Of a stretch of 64,000 bases of DNA, positions 33,299 through 41,334 are shown piece after piece. Numbering within the stretch: position 1 is the first letter of the stretch; each line of letters begins with the position of its first letter. The notes below the pieces were generated by a model. It saw only the letters and a list, made by a program, of their open reading frames with translations, ran no database searches and had not been told where the DNA came from. Both the position numbers and the translations under genes were made by a program. Origin of the DNA: Physcousia sp015060555. Its GTDB lineage: Bacteria > Bacteroidota > Bacteroidia > Bacteroidales > Bacteroidaceae. Location: contig SUYG01000014.1 in assembly GCA_015060555.1 (NCBI GenBank), positions 1-64,000 on the forward strand, read 5' to 3'.

Positions 33299-34747
33299 AT
33301 GATGGCTATGAGTACAATCATCGGAAGAAAGAACGAGATGGAAGAGTTGGAACGGCTCTACAGTAGTGACCGCCCGGAATTCGTCGCCGTCTATGGCAGA
33401 AGACGAGTCGGAAAGACGTTTCTCATTAAGCAGGCTCTAAAGAACAGGTTCACTTTTCAGCACACAGGAGTGTCGCCCGTTGATCAGCAAGATGAGAAGA
33501 ATCGTATGAAGACACAGCTGGAGAGTTTCTATTACTCTTTGCTGAATCATGGTCTTGAAGGTTTCAGTCAACCGAAGACATGGATGGAGGCTTTTTTCCT
33601 GCTGGAACATTTACTCCAGGAACTCGACAATGGTCAGCGCATGGTGATTTTCATTGATGAGCTGCCCTGGATGGATACACCTCGAAGCCGTTTCTTGTCT
33701 GCCTTTGAGAGTTTCTGGAATGGGTGGTGCAATAGCCGTGACAATGTGATGCTTGTTGTCTGTGGCAGCGCCACATCCTGGATGCTAAGCAACCTGTCGA
33801 GAAGCAAAGGAGGCCTATATGGCAGACTTACAGCCGAGATCAAGGTATATCCTTTTACGCTCAAGGAGTGTGAGGACTACTTTGAACACGAGAATATAGA
33901 GATGTCCCGTTACGATATTGTTCAGTCTTATATGGTCTTTGGTGGGATACCCTATTATCTCAGTTATTTCCGTAAAGGCTATAGCTTTGAGGGGAACACT
34001 GACATGATTCTCTTCGGTGGTAAGCCAAGGCTGAGGGATGAGTTCAACCGCCTTTTCAAAGCCATCTTCACGAATTCAGACGACTGCAAAAAGATAATCT
34101 GTTTGCTTGCCACCCGTAACTATGGTTTTACGCGTGAGGAGATAGCATCTGCCACGGGGTTGCCCCTCGGAGGCGGACTCAGTGAAACGCTGTCTGTGCT
34201 TGCCGAGAGCGATTTCATCTTGCGTTATAGCCCTTATGGGAAGGGAACTGGCGAGTATTACAAGCTCATCGACAGTTTCTGTCTGTTCTGGCTGAAGTAT
34301 GTTGAGAAAAATCAGGAGAATGCCACGTACATCAATGACAATTTCACATCTGATGTGATGAAAGCATGGCGGGGAGTGGCCTTTGAACAAGTTTGCTGGC
34401 AGCATGTGCCGCAGATTCGTCGAGCTCTTGAGATAGGTGGTGTCAAGGCATCTGTTTCTGCATGGTATGTGCCCGGTACAGCACAAAAAGCCGGAGTGCA
34501 GGTAGATCTCCTGATTCTTCGCGATGACAATGTCGTCAACCTATGCGAGATGAAGTTTTGCAGTTCTTACTACGCTATTGACAAGGAAGAAGAAGCCAAG
34601 ATGCTGTATCGCGTAGAGATGCTAAGAAGAACGCTTTCAACGAGGCAAACGGTTCACCTGACTCTCATAACCACCTACGGACTTGTTCACGGAAAGCATA
34701 GTGGAAAAGTCCAGAAGGTGGTGACTATCGACGACCTTTTCACATAA
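33299..34747 (+). CDS. AAA ATPase with C-terminal PD-(D/E)XK-like domain (DUF234 type)
   Basis: About 482 residues. IIGRKNEMEELERLYSSDRP then Walker A YGRRRVGKTFLIKQAL and Walker B RMVIFIDELPWMD define the ATPase of the archaeal-type family spread through Bacteroidetes. A winged-helix region (GFTREEIASATGLPLGGG) follows. The C-terminal part has GVQVDLLILRDDNVVNLCEM then KF, fitting the D-ExK core of a restriction-like nuclease fold. Codon and base use is somewhat more AT-rich than the neighbours. The gene is bracketed by 127-bp direct repeats, so it seems to have arrived as a unit. Function unknown. ATG 33308 (MSTIIGR) is equally possible. Confidence 0.8.
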   Translation: MMAMSTIIGRKNEMEELERLYSSDRPEFVAVYGRRRVGKTFLIKQALKNRFTFQHTGVSPVDQQDEKNRMKTQLESFYYSLLNHGLEGFSQPKTWMEAFFLLEHLLQELDNGQRMVIFIDELPWMDTPRSRFLSAFESFWNGWCNSRDNVMLVVCGSATSWMLSNLSRSKGGLYGRLTAEIKVYPFTLKECEDYFEHENIEMSRYDIVQSYMVFGGIPYYLSYFRKGYSFEGNTDMILFGGKPRLRDEFNRLFKAIFTNSDDCKKIICLLATRNYGFTREEIASATGLPLGGGLSETLSVLAESDFILRYSPYGKGTGEYYKLIDSFCLFWLKYVEKNQENATYINDNFTSDVMKAWRGVAFEQVCWQHVPQIRRALEIGGVKASVSAWYVPGTAQKAGVQVDLLILRDDNVVNLCEMKFCSSYYAIDKEEEAKMLYRVEMLRRTLSTRQTVHLTLITTYGLVHGKHSGKVQKVVTIDDLFT

Positions 34748-34812
34748 GCCGTTGACAGGAGCGTGGGATTCGGGTTGGCAGTCGGGGCCTCTGTCTAAAG
34801 TTCGCTTCCTGG

Positions 34813-34939
34813 CATCTCGGCTACCAGCGTGATGAAGGCCGCAACAACCGCACCTACTACGCAGTCCCCCTCCGGGCTGCGTAGTCCCCACGGGGGAGGG
34901 ATTGCGGAGGGTTCGTAGGGTTTTCCGCAAAAGTTTTTT
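34813..34939 (+). repeat. Direct repeat, right copy, with VirE gene remnant
   Basis: Copy of 32867-32993. It still encodes the VirE C-terminus HLGYQRDEGRNNRTYYAVP in an open frame with its stop but without the rest of the gene, and ends with hairpin element copy 4 (34902-34939). Confidence 0.92.
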
Positions 34940-35020
34940 GTGTGTATGTTTCGTAAAGTGCATATATTACACTTATTGGGACTCTTTTGAGGTTTGAAGT
35001 GCAAAAAGTGTCGTGATTTC

Positions 35021-35051
35021 TTTGCGCGAAAGGAATTAATCCCTACTTTTG
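35021..35051 (+). promoter_or_regulatory. Promoter upstream of the BspA-like gene
   Basis: TTTG (35021-35024) and TACTTTTG (35044-35051), gap 19, both exact. The next good start codon is 315 bases further on. Confidence 0.7.
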
Positions 35052-35057
35052 CGGCAT

Positions 35058-35320
35058 GATACCTCTGATACACAACATCCTTACATGATGTGAGGAGTGT
35101 GGTTGACGAGGTTGGCGGACAGCGGTCTGCCCACAACTTATTGGAATTCAACGAAGCGTTATGCTCGTCTTGCACTGTGAAACCTGAGATATTTCAAGCT
35201 AAGCAAGAGAACATGATGGCTTCCATGCGTAAGCGTGGACTTTAGCCACATCTCTTTAGCACGGTTTTCTCAGGACCTCACAGTGGAGAAGTGGATATCA
35301 ATCCACGCTTCTTGTTTTTC
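35058..35320 (+). ncRNA. Candidate structured RNA or long leader
   Basis: Between the promoter and the adhesin ATG lie several hairpins: GGCGGAC/GTCTGCC near 35115-35134, CCATGC/GCGTGG near 35224-35240 and GTGG/CCAC after it. A terminator-like hairpin ends the stretch (GTGGAT-atca-ATCCAC then TTGTTTTTC, 35288-35320). No open frame with a good start is seen. It may be a free RNA of about 260 bases or an attenuator of the adhesin. I do not recognise it as a known family. The rest of the gene-free stretch 34748-35365 holds the right direct repeat and the promoter. Confidence 0.4.
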
Positions 35321-35365
35321 ATAGAGTTCATCGTAAACGATTATTCACTCATAACATCAACTCTT

Positions 35366-38300
35366 ATGAAAGCAAAACTACTCCTTCTCGCGTTTTTTGC
35401 ACAACTATTTGTTCTTAAGGCTCTTGCATTTGATTGGGATGCACAGGTTAATGGTATCTATTACAAGTTTAAAACTACTGATAGTGGAGCAAAATATGCT
35501 TCTGTTATGTATGAATACTATCCATTGACCAGTGGCTCTTCCAATAATAGTGATGCATATACTGGGAGCGTTACAATTCCATCACAAGTGACATACAAGA
35601 GTGTAACTTATCCAGTCACGGAAATTAATGGTTATGCTTTTATGAATTGTAGTGGACTAACATCTGTTTCTATTCCATCTTCTGTTAATGAAATTGGCCA
35701 AGGGGCTTTTGAGAATTGCTCAAGCTTGGTATCAGTCAATATTCCTTCAACTATCACATATCTTAGTAGAGAACTATTCAAAGGATGTATCAGTTTAACA
35801 AACATATATATCCCCTCGTCCATAAACAACATTGAGGATGGTGTCTTTTATGGTTGCACGAATCTATCATCCATTAGCATACCTGCTACTGTGAATAGTC
35901 TTGGCTCGCAAGTTTTTGGGGGGTGTATACGTCTTAAAACTATTAGCATTCCCTCTTCAGTCGTAAAGATTGGAGATGCTGCCTTTGAAGGGACACAATG
36001 GTTCGACGAATGGTATGCAGTTCAAAATTATGGTCCCTGTTATATTAACGATATCTTTTTTAAATACAAAGGAACAGTCCCTAATCACATTGATATCAAT
36101 GAGGGGTGCGTTAGTATTGCAGGAGGAGCTTTGAAGAAATGCACCACTTTAACGTCTATTCATTTGCCACAATCATTGGAGTTTATTGAGGATTATGCTT
36201 TTCAGGGTTGTACAAAACTTAAATCCATAGAACTCCCAGGTTCGTTCAAACGAATAGAAGATTACGCATTTCAAGGCTGTAGCGGATTAACATCTGTCAC
36301 ATTTCCAGAATCATTAGATTTTATAGCAAGGTGCGCATTTGAGAATTGTTCATGTTTAGAAAAAGTGGAAATCCCCATCAACACTAGAATATATAATTTT
36401 GCCTTTCAAAATTGCACGGGGTTAACAATGGTGTCTACCCCTTTTGGTAATGGCCATTGGAGTGCTCCCTATACTTTTGTGGGCTGTACAAGCCTTATGT
36501 CTGCGGTTATTTTAGAAGGTACGACTTATGTTTATGCTTACGCATTTAAAGATTGCCCCAATTTAACAAAGCTTTCTCTACCTTCTACTATTGAGAGGAT
36601 TGATGTTAATGCACTTGCAAACTGCAATAACGTTGTAGATGTTACCATGCACAAACGGACACCTGTTGAAATAGATTCCGAACTCTTCCCAAGCAGATTT
36701 GTCGCTACCCTTCATGTGCCCGAAGGATGCAAGAAGGCCTATCAAGCAGCTGCTAATTGGCGGGATTTCAAGAACATTGTTGAGATGGTGTCAGTGAAAG
36801 AAATTCAATTATCTCAAACTTCTTTGAGCCTTCAGTCGGACGAAAGTGAAACAGTGTTAGCCACAGTTTTACCAGAGAATGCTTCGAACAAAGTTCTTAA
36901 ATGGAGTAGTAGCGATCCTGAAGTAGCATCTATAGAAAATGGAAGAGTAACAGCTCATGCCGATGGTACCGCTATTATAACAGCTTCAGCCACAGATGGA
37001 TCGGGTGTTAGAGCCACATGTAAGGTGACCGTGGGTCAAGGCACTGACATCTCTCAATTGAACAACATCATGTATTTTGGGACTGCAAAAGCCGGTGTGG
37101 GTTCAACTGCTACTCTCTCCTTCAACATGAAGAACACGGCTGCTATCCGAGGCTTCCAGTTTGACCTCTATTTGCCTGAAGGAATTACAGCGGTAAAGAA
37201 TGCCAAAGGTCGCATTCAGGCTTCACTGAGCAGTGGAAGGCTGCCAGAGGGTGATGAGCACACGCTGACCGTCACTGAACAGGCCGACGGTGCCATCCGC
37301 TTCCTGTGCGGTTCACAGTATGACGAAACCTTCACGGGCAATGAAGGCGAACTCCTGACTCTACAGGTAAATATTGATGAAACCATCCCCGATGGAGACT
37401 ATCCCGTTATCCTGAAGGAAATGCGTCTGAGCGAGACCGACATCAACAAATACTATGACACCAAACGCATTGTTTCAATCCTCACACTGCCACTTTACAT
37501 TTTAGGAGACATCAATGGCGATGGTGTAGTTAACGTAAGTGATTACATCGGCATTGCCAACCATATCCTTGGCATCCCACAGCAGGGATTTATAGAAAAA
37601 GCCGGCGATGTAAACGAGGATAATGTCATCAATGTGAGCGACTACATCGGTGTTGCCAACTTCATCCTTACGGGTTCCTTCTATGGCGCCAGCAATGTGA
37701 AGGCTGCGCACATGCCCGCTAAGGCCACCTATTTGAATGCTCAGGAGAATGTTATTTATGTAGAACCTATGGAAGCAGATCCAGGCACACAAGTTACATT
37801 GTCTCTACAAATGAAAAATAGTGCTGCCATTCGAGGCTTCCAGTTCGACCTCTATCTGCCGGAGGGCGTGACGGCCGTGAAGAATGCGAAGGGCCGAATC
37901 CAAGGTTCATTGAGCAGTGGACGTCTGCCAGAGGACGATGAGCATACACTGACGATACAAGCACAAAACGACTGTGCCATCCGCTTCCTCTGTGGTTCGC
38001 AATACGATGAAACGTTCACAGGTGCGAGCGGTGAGATTGCTACTCTTCAAGTTAACATTGCAGAGGGCATGACATCTGGCGAATACCCCATTGTCTTGAA
38101 GAATATGCGTCTTTCAGAAACAGATATTAGCAAATACTATGATACTGACAATGTAGAAACTGTACTTACGGTTAGGGGGGAGGAGCCAACTCCCGAATGG
38201 CACGACGGGGACGTATTTACTGCCCAAACTGTGGAAGGTGTTGATATGATATTCCAAGTGATAAGTGCAAAAGACAAAACTTGTGGAGTCGGTAAAGAAG

Positions 38301-39325
38301 ATGATTTTGATGCTTCAATTGATCCTGACTACAATGGAAAAGTTACCATCCCAAGTATGATAAAAGGCCTCAATGTTACTAAGATCCACTTCTGCGCCTT
38401 TTCTTATTGCGATATAACCTCTGTTAGTATTCCAGAAGGCATCACAGATATCAATGCGTATGCCTTCGCAGATTGTAATAGTCTGTCATCAATACAACTG
38501 CCTGAATCATTGGAACGCATTGAACGTGAGGCGTTACGCGGCACGGCGATTACTTCTCTAACCATACCTGCAAATGTCTCCTTTATTGAAGATACGTATG
38601 AAGGCATGTCTGAGAATCTTGTTGGTTTGACAGAAAATCTTGAATCGATTGTTGTTGATTCCCGAAACAACTACTATGATTCCCGAAATAATTGCAATGC
38701 CATTATTGAGACTGCAACCAATCGGCTAATCTCAGGTTGTCAAAATACGATTATTCCAGAGGATGTAGAAAGCATTGAGGGCTCCGCTTTTTGGGGGTGT
38801 AGTTATCTCACTTCCATTAGCATTCCTAAAAAAGTGAAGAGCATTGGAGATTTAGCTTTCAGTTGGTGCACATCCCTCAAATCTGTTATCCTTTCTGAAG
38901 GTTTGGAAAGTATTGGCACTTATGCTTTCAGCCATAGTGATATAAAGGAAATCACTATTCCGAGTACTGTCACATCCTTGGGCTCAGGCATTGTAAGTAA
39001 TTGCGCGAATCTTGAGACTATCACGTCTTGCATTGTAAGACCAACAGATATCGGCGATAAAGTTTTTGGCGCAGATTTGGGCCATGAGCCTGTGTACGAT
39101 AAAGTGATTCTGTATGTTCCTGATGGGAGTATATCACTTTATAAAAAAGCAGAAGGATGGAAGAACTTCTATGACATTAGGACTGGCATAAAAGCGATTT
39201 ACAGCAACGGCCAGGATCATAATACCATTTACACCCTTTCCGGTCATGAAATCCAGGTTCCCCAACGCGGCGTGAACATCATCCGCTCCGCTGATGGCAC
39301 AACCCGCAAGGTGCTGGTGAAGTAA
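35366..39325 (+). CDS. BspA-like LRR adhesin with cohesin- and dockerin-like modules and T9SS tail
   Basis: A 1319-residue surface protein. Signal peptide MKAKLLLLAFFAQLFVLKAL. Residues about 60-470 are BspA/LRR_5 repeats (CSGLTSVSIPSSVNEIGQGA type); 473-560 a Big_2 Ig-like domain; 566-700 a cohesin-like domain; 713-775 a dockerin pair with DINGDGVVNVSDYIG and DVNEDNVINVSDYIG (two calcium loops); 791-925 a second cohesin-like domain nearly repeating the first; 945-1270 more LRR_5; and the end a T9SS type A tail (IYTLSGHEIQVPQRGVNIIR). It is more AT-rich than its neighbours, mainly in the LRR parts, suggesting transfer or relaxed selection. ATG 35366 is chosen for its signal peptide. Likely role: adhesion. 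Confidence 0.87.
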   Translation: MKAKLLLLAFFAQLFVLKALAFDWDAQVNGIYYKFKTTDSGAKYASVMYEYYPLTSGSSNNSDAYTGSVTIPSQVTYKSVTYPVTEINGYAFMNCSGLTSVSIPSSVNEIGQGAFENCSSLVSVNIPSTITYLSRELFKGCISLTNIYIPSSINNIEDGVFYGCTNLSSISIPATVNSLGSQVFGGCIRLKTISIPSSVVKIGDAAFEGTQWFDEWYAVQNYGPCYINDIFFKYKGTVPNHIDINEGCVSIAGGALKKCTTLTSIHLPQSLEFIEDYAFQGCTKLKSIELPGSFKRIEDYAFQGCSGLTSVTFPESLDFIARCAFENCSCLEKVEIPINTRIYNFAFQNCTGLTMVSTPFGNGHWSAPYTFVGCTSLMSAVILEGTTYVYAYAFKDCPNLTKLSLPSTIERIDVNALANCNNVVDVTMHKRTPVEIDSELFPSRFVATLHVPEGCKKAYQAAANWRDFKNIVEMVSVKEIQLSQTSLSLQSDESETVLATVLPENASNKVLKWSSSDPEVASIENGRVTAHADGTAIITASATDGSGVRATCKVTVGQGTDISQLNNIMYFGTAKAGVGSTATLSFNMKNTAAIRGFQFDLYLPEGITAVKNAKGRIQASLSSGRLPEGDEHTLTVTEQADGAIRFLCGSQYDETFTGNEGELLTLQVNIDETIPDGDYPVILKEMRLSETDINKYYDTKRIVSILTLPLYILGDINGDGVVNVSDYIGIANHILGIPQQGFIEKAGDVNEDNVINVSDYIGVANFILTGSFYGASNVKAAHMPAKATYLNAQENVIYVEPMEADPGTQVTLSLQMKNSAAIRGFQFDLYLPEGVTAVKNAKGRIQGSLSSGRLPEDDEHTLTIQAQNDCAIRFLCGSQYDETFTGASGEIATLQVNIAEGMTSGEYPIVLKNMRLSETDISKYYDTDNVETVLTVRGEEPTPEWHDGDVFTAQTVEGVDMIFQVISAKDKTCGVGKEDDFDASIDPDYNGKVTIPSMIKGLNVTKIHFCAFSYCDITSVSIPEGITDINAYAFADCNSLSSIQLPESLERIEREALRGTAITSLTIPANVSFIEDTYEGMSENLVGLTENLESIVVDSRNNYYDSRNNCNAIIETATNRLISGCQNTIIPEDVESIEGSAFWGCSYLTSISIPKKVKSIGDLAFSWCTSLKSVILSEGLESIGTYAFSHSDIKEITIPSTVTSLGSGIVSNCANLETITSCIVRPTDIGDKVFGADLGHEPVYDKVILYVPDGSISLYKKAEGWKNFYDIRTGIKAIYSNGQDHNTIYTLSGHEIQVPQRGVNIIRSADGTTRKVLVK

Positions 39326-39348
39326 AACACTATATCCTTCATAACTAT

Positions 39349-39386
39349 CTGCCGCCAATGCCCTCGTGATGGAGCATTGGCGGCAG
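39349..39386 (+). terminator. Terminator hairpin after the adhesin gene
   Basis: CTGCCGCCAATGC pairs perfectly with GCATTGGCGGCAG over a 12-base loop, 23 bases after the stop codon. The T-run after it is weak. Confidence 0.65.
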
Positions 39387-39436
39387 TTGTGTATAGAGGA
39401 AATATGGCGGCGTTGCACACATTTTTGACATAAACT

Positions 39437-39467
39437 TTTGCTGATTCAGATGAATGCGCTACTTTTG
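39437..39467 (+). promoter_or_regulatory. Orphan promoter before a gene remnant
   Basis: TTTG (39437-39440) and TACTTTTG (39460-39467), gap 19, both exact. Downstream only a 37-codon frame is found. Confidence 0.6.
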
Positions 39468-39508
39468 CATCTGAAAATCATGCGTAAATACGCAAAGTTT
39501 TCGGAAGT

Positions 39509-39622
39509 ATGAATCGAATAGAAAGGAATTATTATCTCACCCAACTCATTGAAAAAAGCTTCGCAACCCAAGTGACGGGTTGCGAAGCTTGTATAAGTGA
39601 TCGATATGTAATCAATATGTGA
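39509..39622 (+). pseudogene. Remnant of an AAA/DUF4143-type ATPase gene (N-terminus only)
   Basis: A 37-codon frame with a good promoter 42 bases upstream. Its first 16 residues, MNRIERNYYLTQLIEK, match what I recall as the usual start of DUF4143-type ATPases in Bacteroidetes, which continue with a P-loop. Here the frame instead runs into a 14-bp perfect hairpin and stops at 39622. It is either the leftover of a deleted gene or a real micro-protein; the former seems more likely. Confidence 0.45.
39550..39590 (-). terminator. Terminator of the Ala-rich lipoprotein gene
   Basis: AAGCTTCGCAACCC (39556-39569) pairs perfectly with GGGTTGCGAAGCTT (39577-39590). Read on the minus strand it ends in a T-run, as expected for an intrinsic terminator 54 bases after the stop at 39644. 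Between it and the stop lie direct repeats of GATATGTGAT (39601-39635). Confidence 0.8.
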
Positions 39623-39643
39623 TTGATATGTGATCTTATGGTC

Positions 39644-40261
39644 TTACAGTCCGAGCTTCTTCTTGGCAGCGGCAGCAGCGTCGTCGATGGCTTTGTTGGC
39701 GGACTCCTGTGCTTTCTGCTGTGCAGCGGCAGCGGCTTCCTCGGCCTTCGCCTTAGCAGCTTCCTTCACAGCCTCGGGGGCAGCTTCTACGGCTCCCTTC
39801 ACAGCTTCTGCGGACTGCTGCAGGGCGTCGGCTTGGGCGTCGGCATCTGTTGCCACGGTGGTGGCGGCCGTCTGTGCAGCTTCGCAGATGTTGGCAGGGA
39901 TGCCCTGTACGCTGCTGATGGCATTGGTGACGGTGGAGACGATGTCGCTGTTCTTCAGTTTCTCGGCATTCTCGGTGATGAACTGGGTGATGACGGCCGT
40001 GTAGGCTGCTGCAGCTGCCGTGTCGCCGGCAGCGATGTACTCAGACACCTTCTCGGCAATCGTGCTGCTGATGGCGTTGATCTGCTCGGGGTCGGCATTC
40101 TGGAGCTGGTCCTGCAGGAGGGCTACTACGGTTTGTGCCTGCTCCTCGGCGGTACCTTCAACAGCGAGGGAGTCAGCATCAGCTGATGCTGCGGTCTTGC
40201 CGCCACAGGCGGCGAAGCTCATGGCGACGAGGGCCATGGCATAGACAAGAATCTTTTTCAT
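39644..40261 (-). CDS. Ala-rich helical lipoprotein
   Basis: A 205-residue lipoprotein (MKKILVYAMALVAMSFAACG, lipobox SFAACG). The mature part is almost all helix, very rich in Ala, Glu and Lys (EAVKEAAKAKAEEAAAAAQQ near the end) and probably forms coiled coils. No enzymatic motif is seen. Such proteins are common in Bacteroidales envelopes and have no known function. Monocistronic, with promoter at 40314 and terminator at 39550-39590. Confidence 0.8.
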   Translation of the reverse strand: MKKILVYAMALVAMSFAACGGKTAASADADSLAVEGTAEEQAQTVVALLQDQLQNADPEQINAISSTIAEKVSEYIAAGDTAAAAAYTAVITQFITENAEKLKNSDIVSTVTNAISSVQGIPANICEAAQTAATTVATDADAQADALQQSAEAVKGAVEAAPEAVKEAAKAKAEEAAAAAQQKAQESANKAIDDAAAAAKKKLGL

Positions 40262-40313
40262 TTCATTTTTGTTTTTTGTGGAACAATTAGTGAGTTGGAT
40301 GTTTAATCCGCGG

Positions 40314-40321
40314 CAAAGGTA
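40314..40321 (-). promoter_or_regulatory. -7 box of the lipoprotein promoter
   Basis: TACCTTTG on the minus strand, 52 bases before ATG 40261. No clear TTTG at -33. Confidence 0.5.
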
Positions 40322-40525
40322 CGCATTTCATGTGTAATATCTTATAAGATGACGGATTTTTGCAAAAAAACAGGTAAAAAGTTGCTTCACCCTTGCTGGC
40401 TTGCCACCTTGGCGTTTCCAGCAGGGTGGGGAGAATCCCGATGAGGTTTAGGGATTTTCGCCGGGCGGATTAGGAACATTCCTTTCGTCATGTCGCGCGG
40501 AATGCCGTACTTTGCAGCGTGAAAC

Positions 40526-40573
40526 ATGAAACGAATGTCTAATCTTAATATGAAAAAGGAGACACTACTATGA
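40526..40573 (+). CDS. Possible 15-residue leader peptide
   Basis: ATG AAA CGA ATG opens a short frame encoding MKRMSNLNMKKETLL. Its stop TGA overlaps the ATG of the next gene (ATGA at 40570-40573). AAGGAGA lies eight bases before that ATG. The overlap would couple translation of the secreted protein to reading of this peptide. It could also be chance. Confidence 0.3.
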   Translation: MKRMSNLNMKKETLL

Positions 40574-41139
40574 AGAAAATGATGTTTATGGCAATGATGA
40601 TGGCGATGACTATCACGGCCAATGCAATGAGTTATAGCGCAGCCAAGAACGAGGCGTTGTTCCTGAGCGACAAGATGGCTTACGAGCTGAACCTCTCCGT
40701 GTCGCAGTACGAGGCGGTGTATGAGATCAACCTGGACTACATGATGAGCGTGAGCGGTCGCCACGATGTCTTCGGCAGAGCCTGGGACCGCCGCAATGCC
40801 GACCTGCAGTATGTCCTCACGGTGCATCAGTACAACCAGTATGTGGGCCTGAGCTACTTCTACCGTCCGCTGAGCTGGAAAAACGGCCGTTGGGCGCTCA
40901 ATGTCTATAGCCACTACAGCAACAAGAATCACTTCTACAAGGCTCGCCCGAAGACCTACGCCAGCTATAAGGGTAAAGGCCATGACAAGCACATCAACGC
41001 GCAGCCCAGCCTCCACGGTTCCACGCGTGGCAACCCTGCCGCCCTTCAGAACACGCCGCGTCCCGACAAGAAGGACAACCGTCTGGCACAGCAGGGTTCC
41101 AGCCGGGGCAACCAGGGCAGCCACTACCGCGGTCGCTGA
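40570..41139 (+). CDS. Uncharacterised secreted protein
   Basis: A 189-residue protein. Signal peptide MKKMMFMAMMMAMTITANA. The next part, AALFLSDKMAYELNLS-like in pattern (LFLSDKMAYELNLSVSQYEA then VYEINLDYMMSV), looks like a conserved Bacteroidales secreted family with a helix-rich core, somewhat like Spy/CpxP in its look. The C-terminal 60 residues are basic and disordered (KGKGHDKHINAQPSLHGSTR). No catalytic motif is seen. Function unknown. A GAGG-CTGTG hairpin terminator follows. Confidence 0.75.
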   Translation: MKKMMFMAMMMAMTITANAMSYSAAKNEALFLSDKMAYELNLSVSQYEAVYEINLDYMMSVSGRHDVFGRAWDRRNADLQYVLTVHQYNQYVGLSYFYRPLSWKNGRWALNVYSHYSNKNHFYKARPKTYASYKGKGHDKHINAQPSLHGSTRGNPAALQNTPRPDKKDNRLAQQGSSRGNQGSHYRGR

Positions 41140-41174
41140 AGCGCTGACTTTGAACATTGAAAGATTGAAAGATT

Positions 41175-41210
41175 GAGGCTGTGTTAAATTCTAACACAGC
41201 CTCTTTTCTT
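41175..41210 (+). terminator. Intrinsic terminator after the secreted protein
   Basis: GAGGCTGTGTTA pairs perfectly with TAACACAGCCTC over a 5-base loop, followed by TTTTCTTG. Confidence 0.85.
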
Positions 41211-41218
41211 GTTTTAGA

Positions 41219-41303
41219 CAACGAATTACACTAATTTTACGAATTGTCAAGGTGCCTCTTAGATAGCTATTTAAGAAATTCGTCTAATTAGTGTAATTCG
41301 TTG
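41219..41303. repeat. 27-bp inverted repeat (ACGAATTACACTAATT type)
   Basis: Left arm 41219-41245 and right arm 41277-41303 match at 25 of 27 positions (CAACGAATTACACTAATT). The spacer is 31 bases. It resembles short palindromic elements between genes in this group and lacks any gene. Confidence 0.8.
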
Positions 41304-41334
41304 TAAAAAAGTAGAATGTGTGTGAAAGGGTTGT

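Noticed and set aside
32867..34939. Insertion sequence with transposase
   Set aside because: No transposase gene lies between the direct repeats and the repeats are not terminal inverted repeats.
35058..35320. Known housekeeping RNA (6S, tmRNA, RNase P, SRP) before the adhesin
   Set aside because: None of the diagnostic sequences or overall folds could be recognised, so only a candidate structured RNA is claimed.
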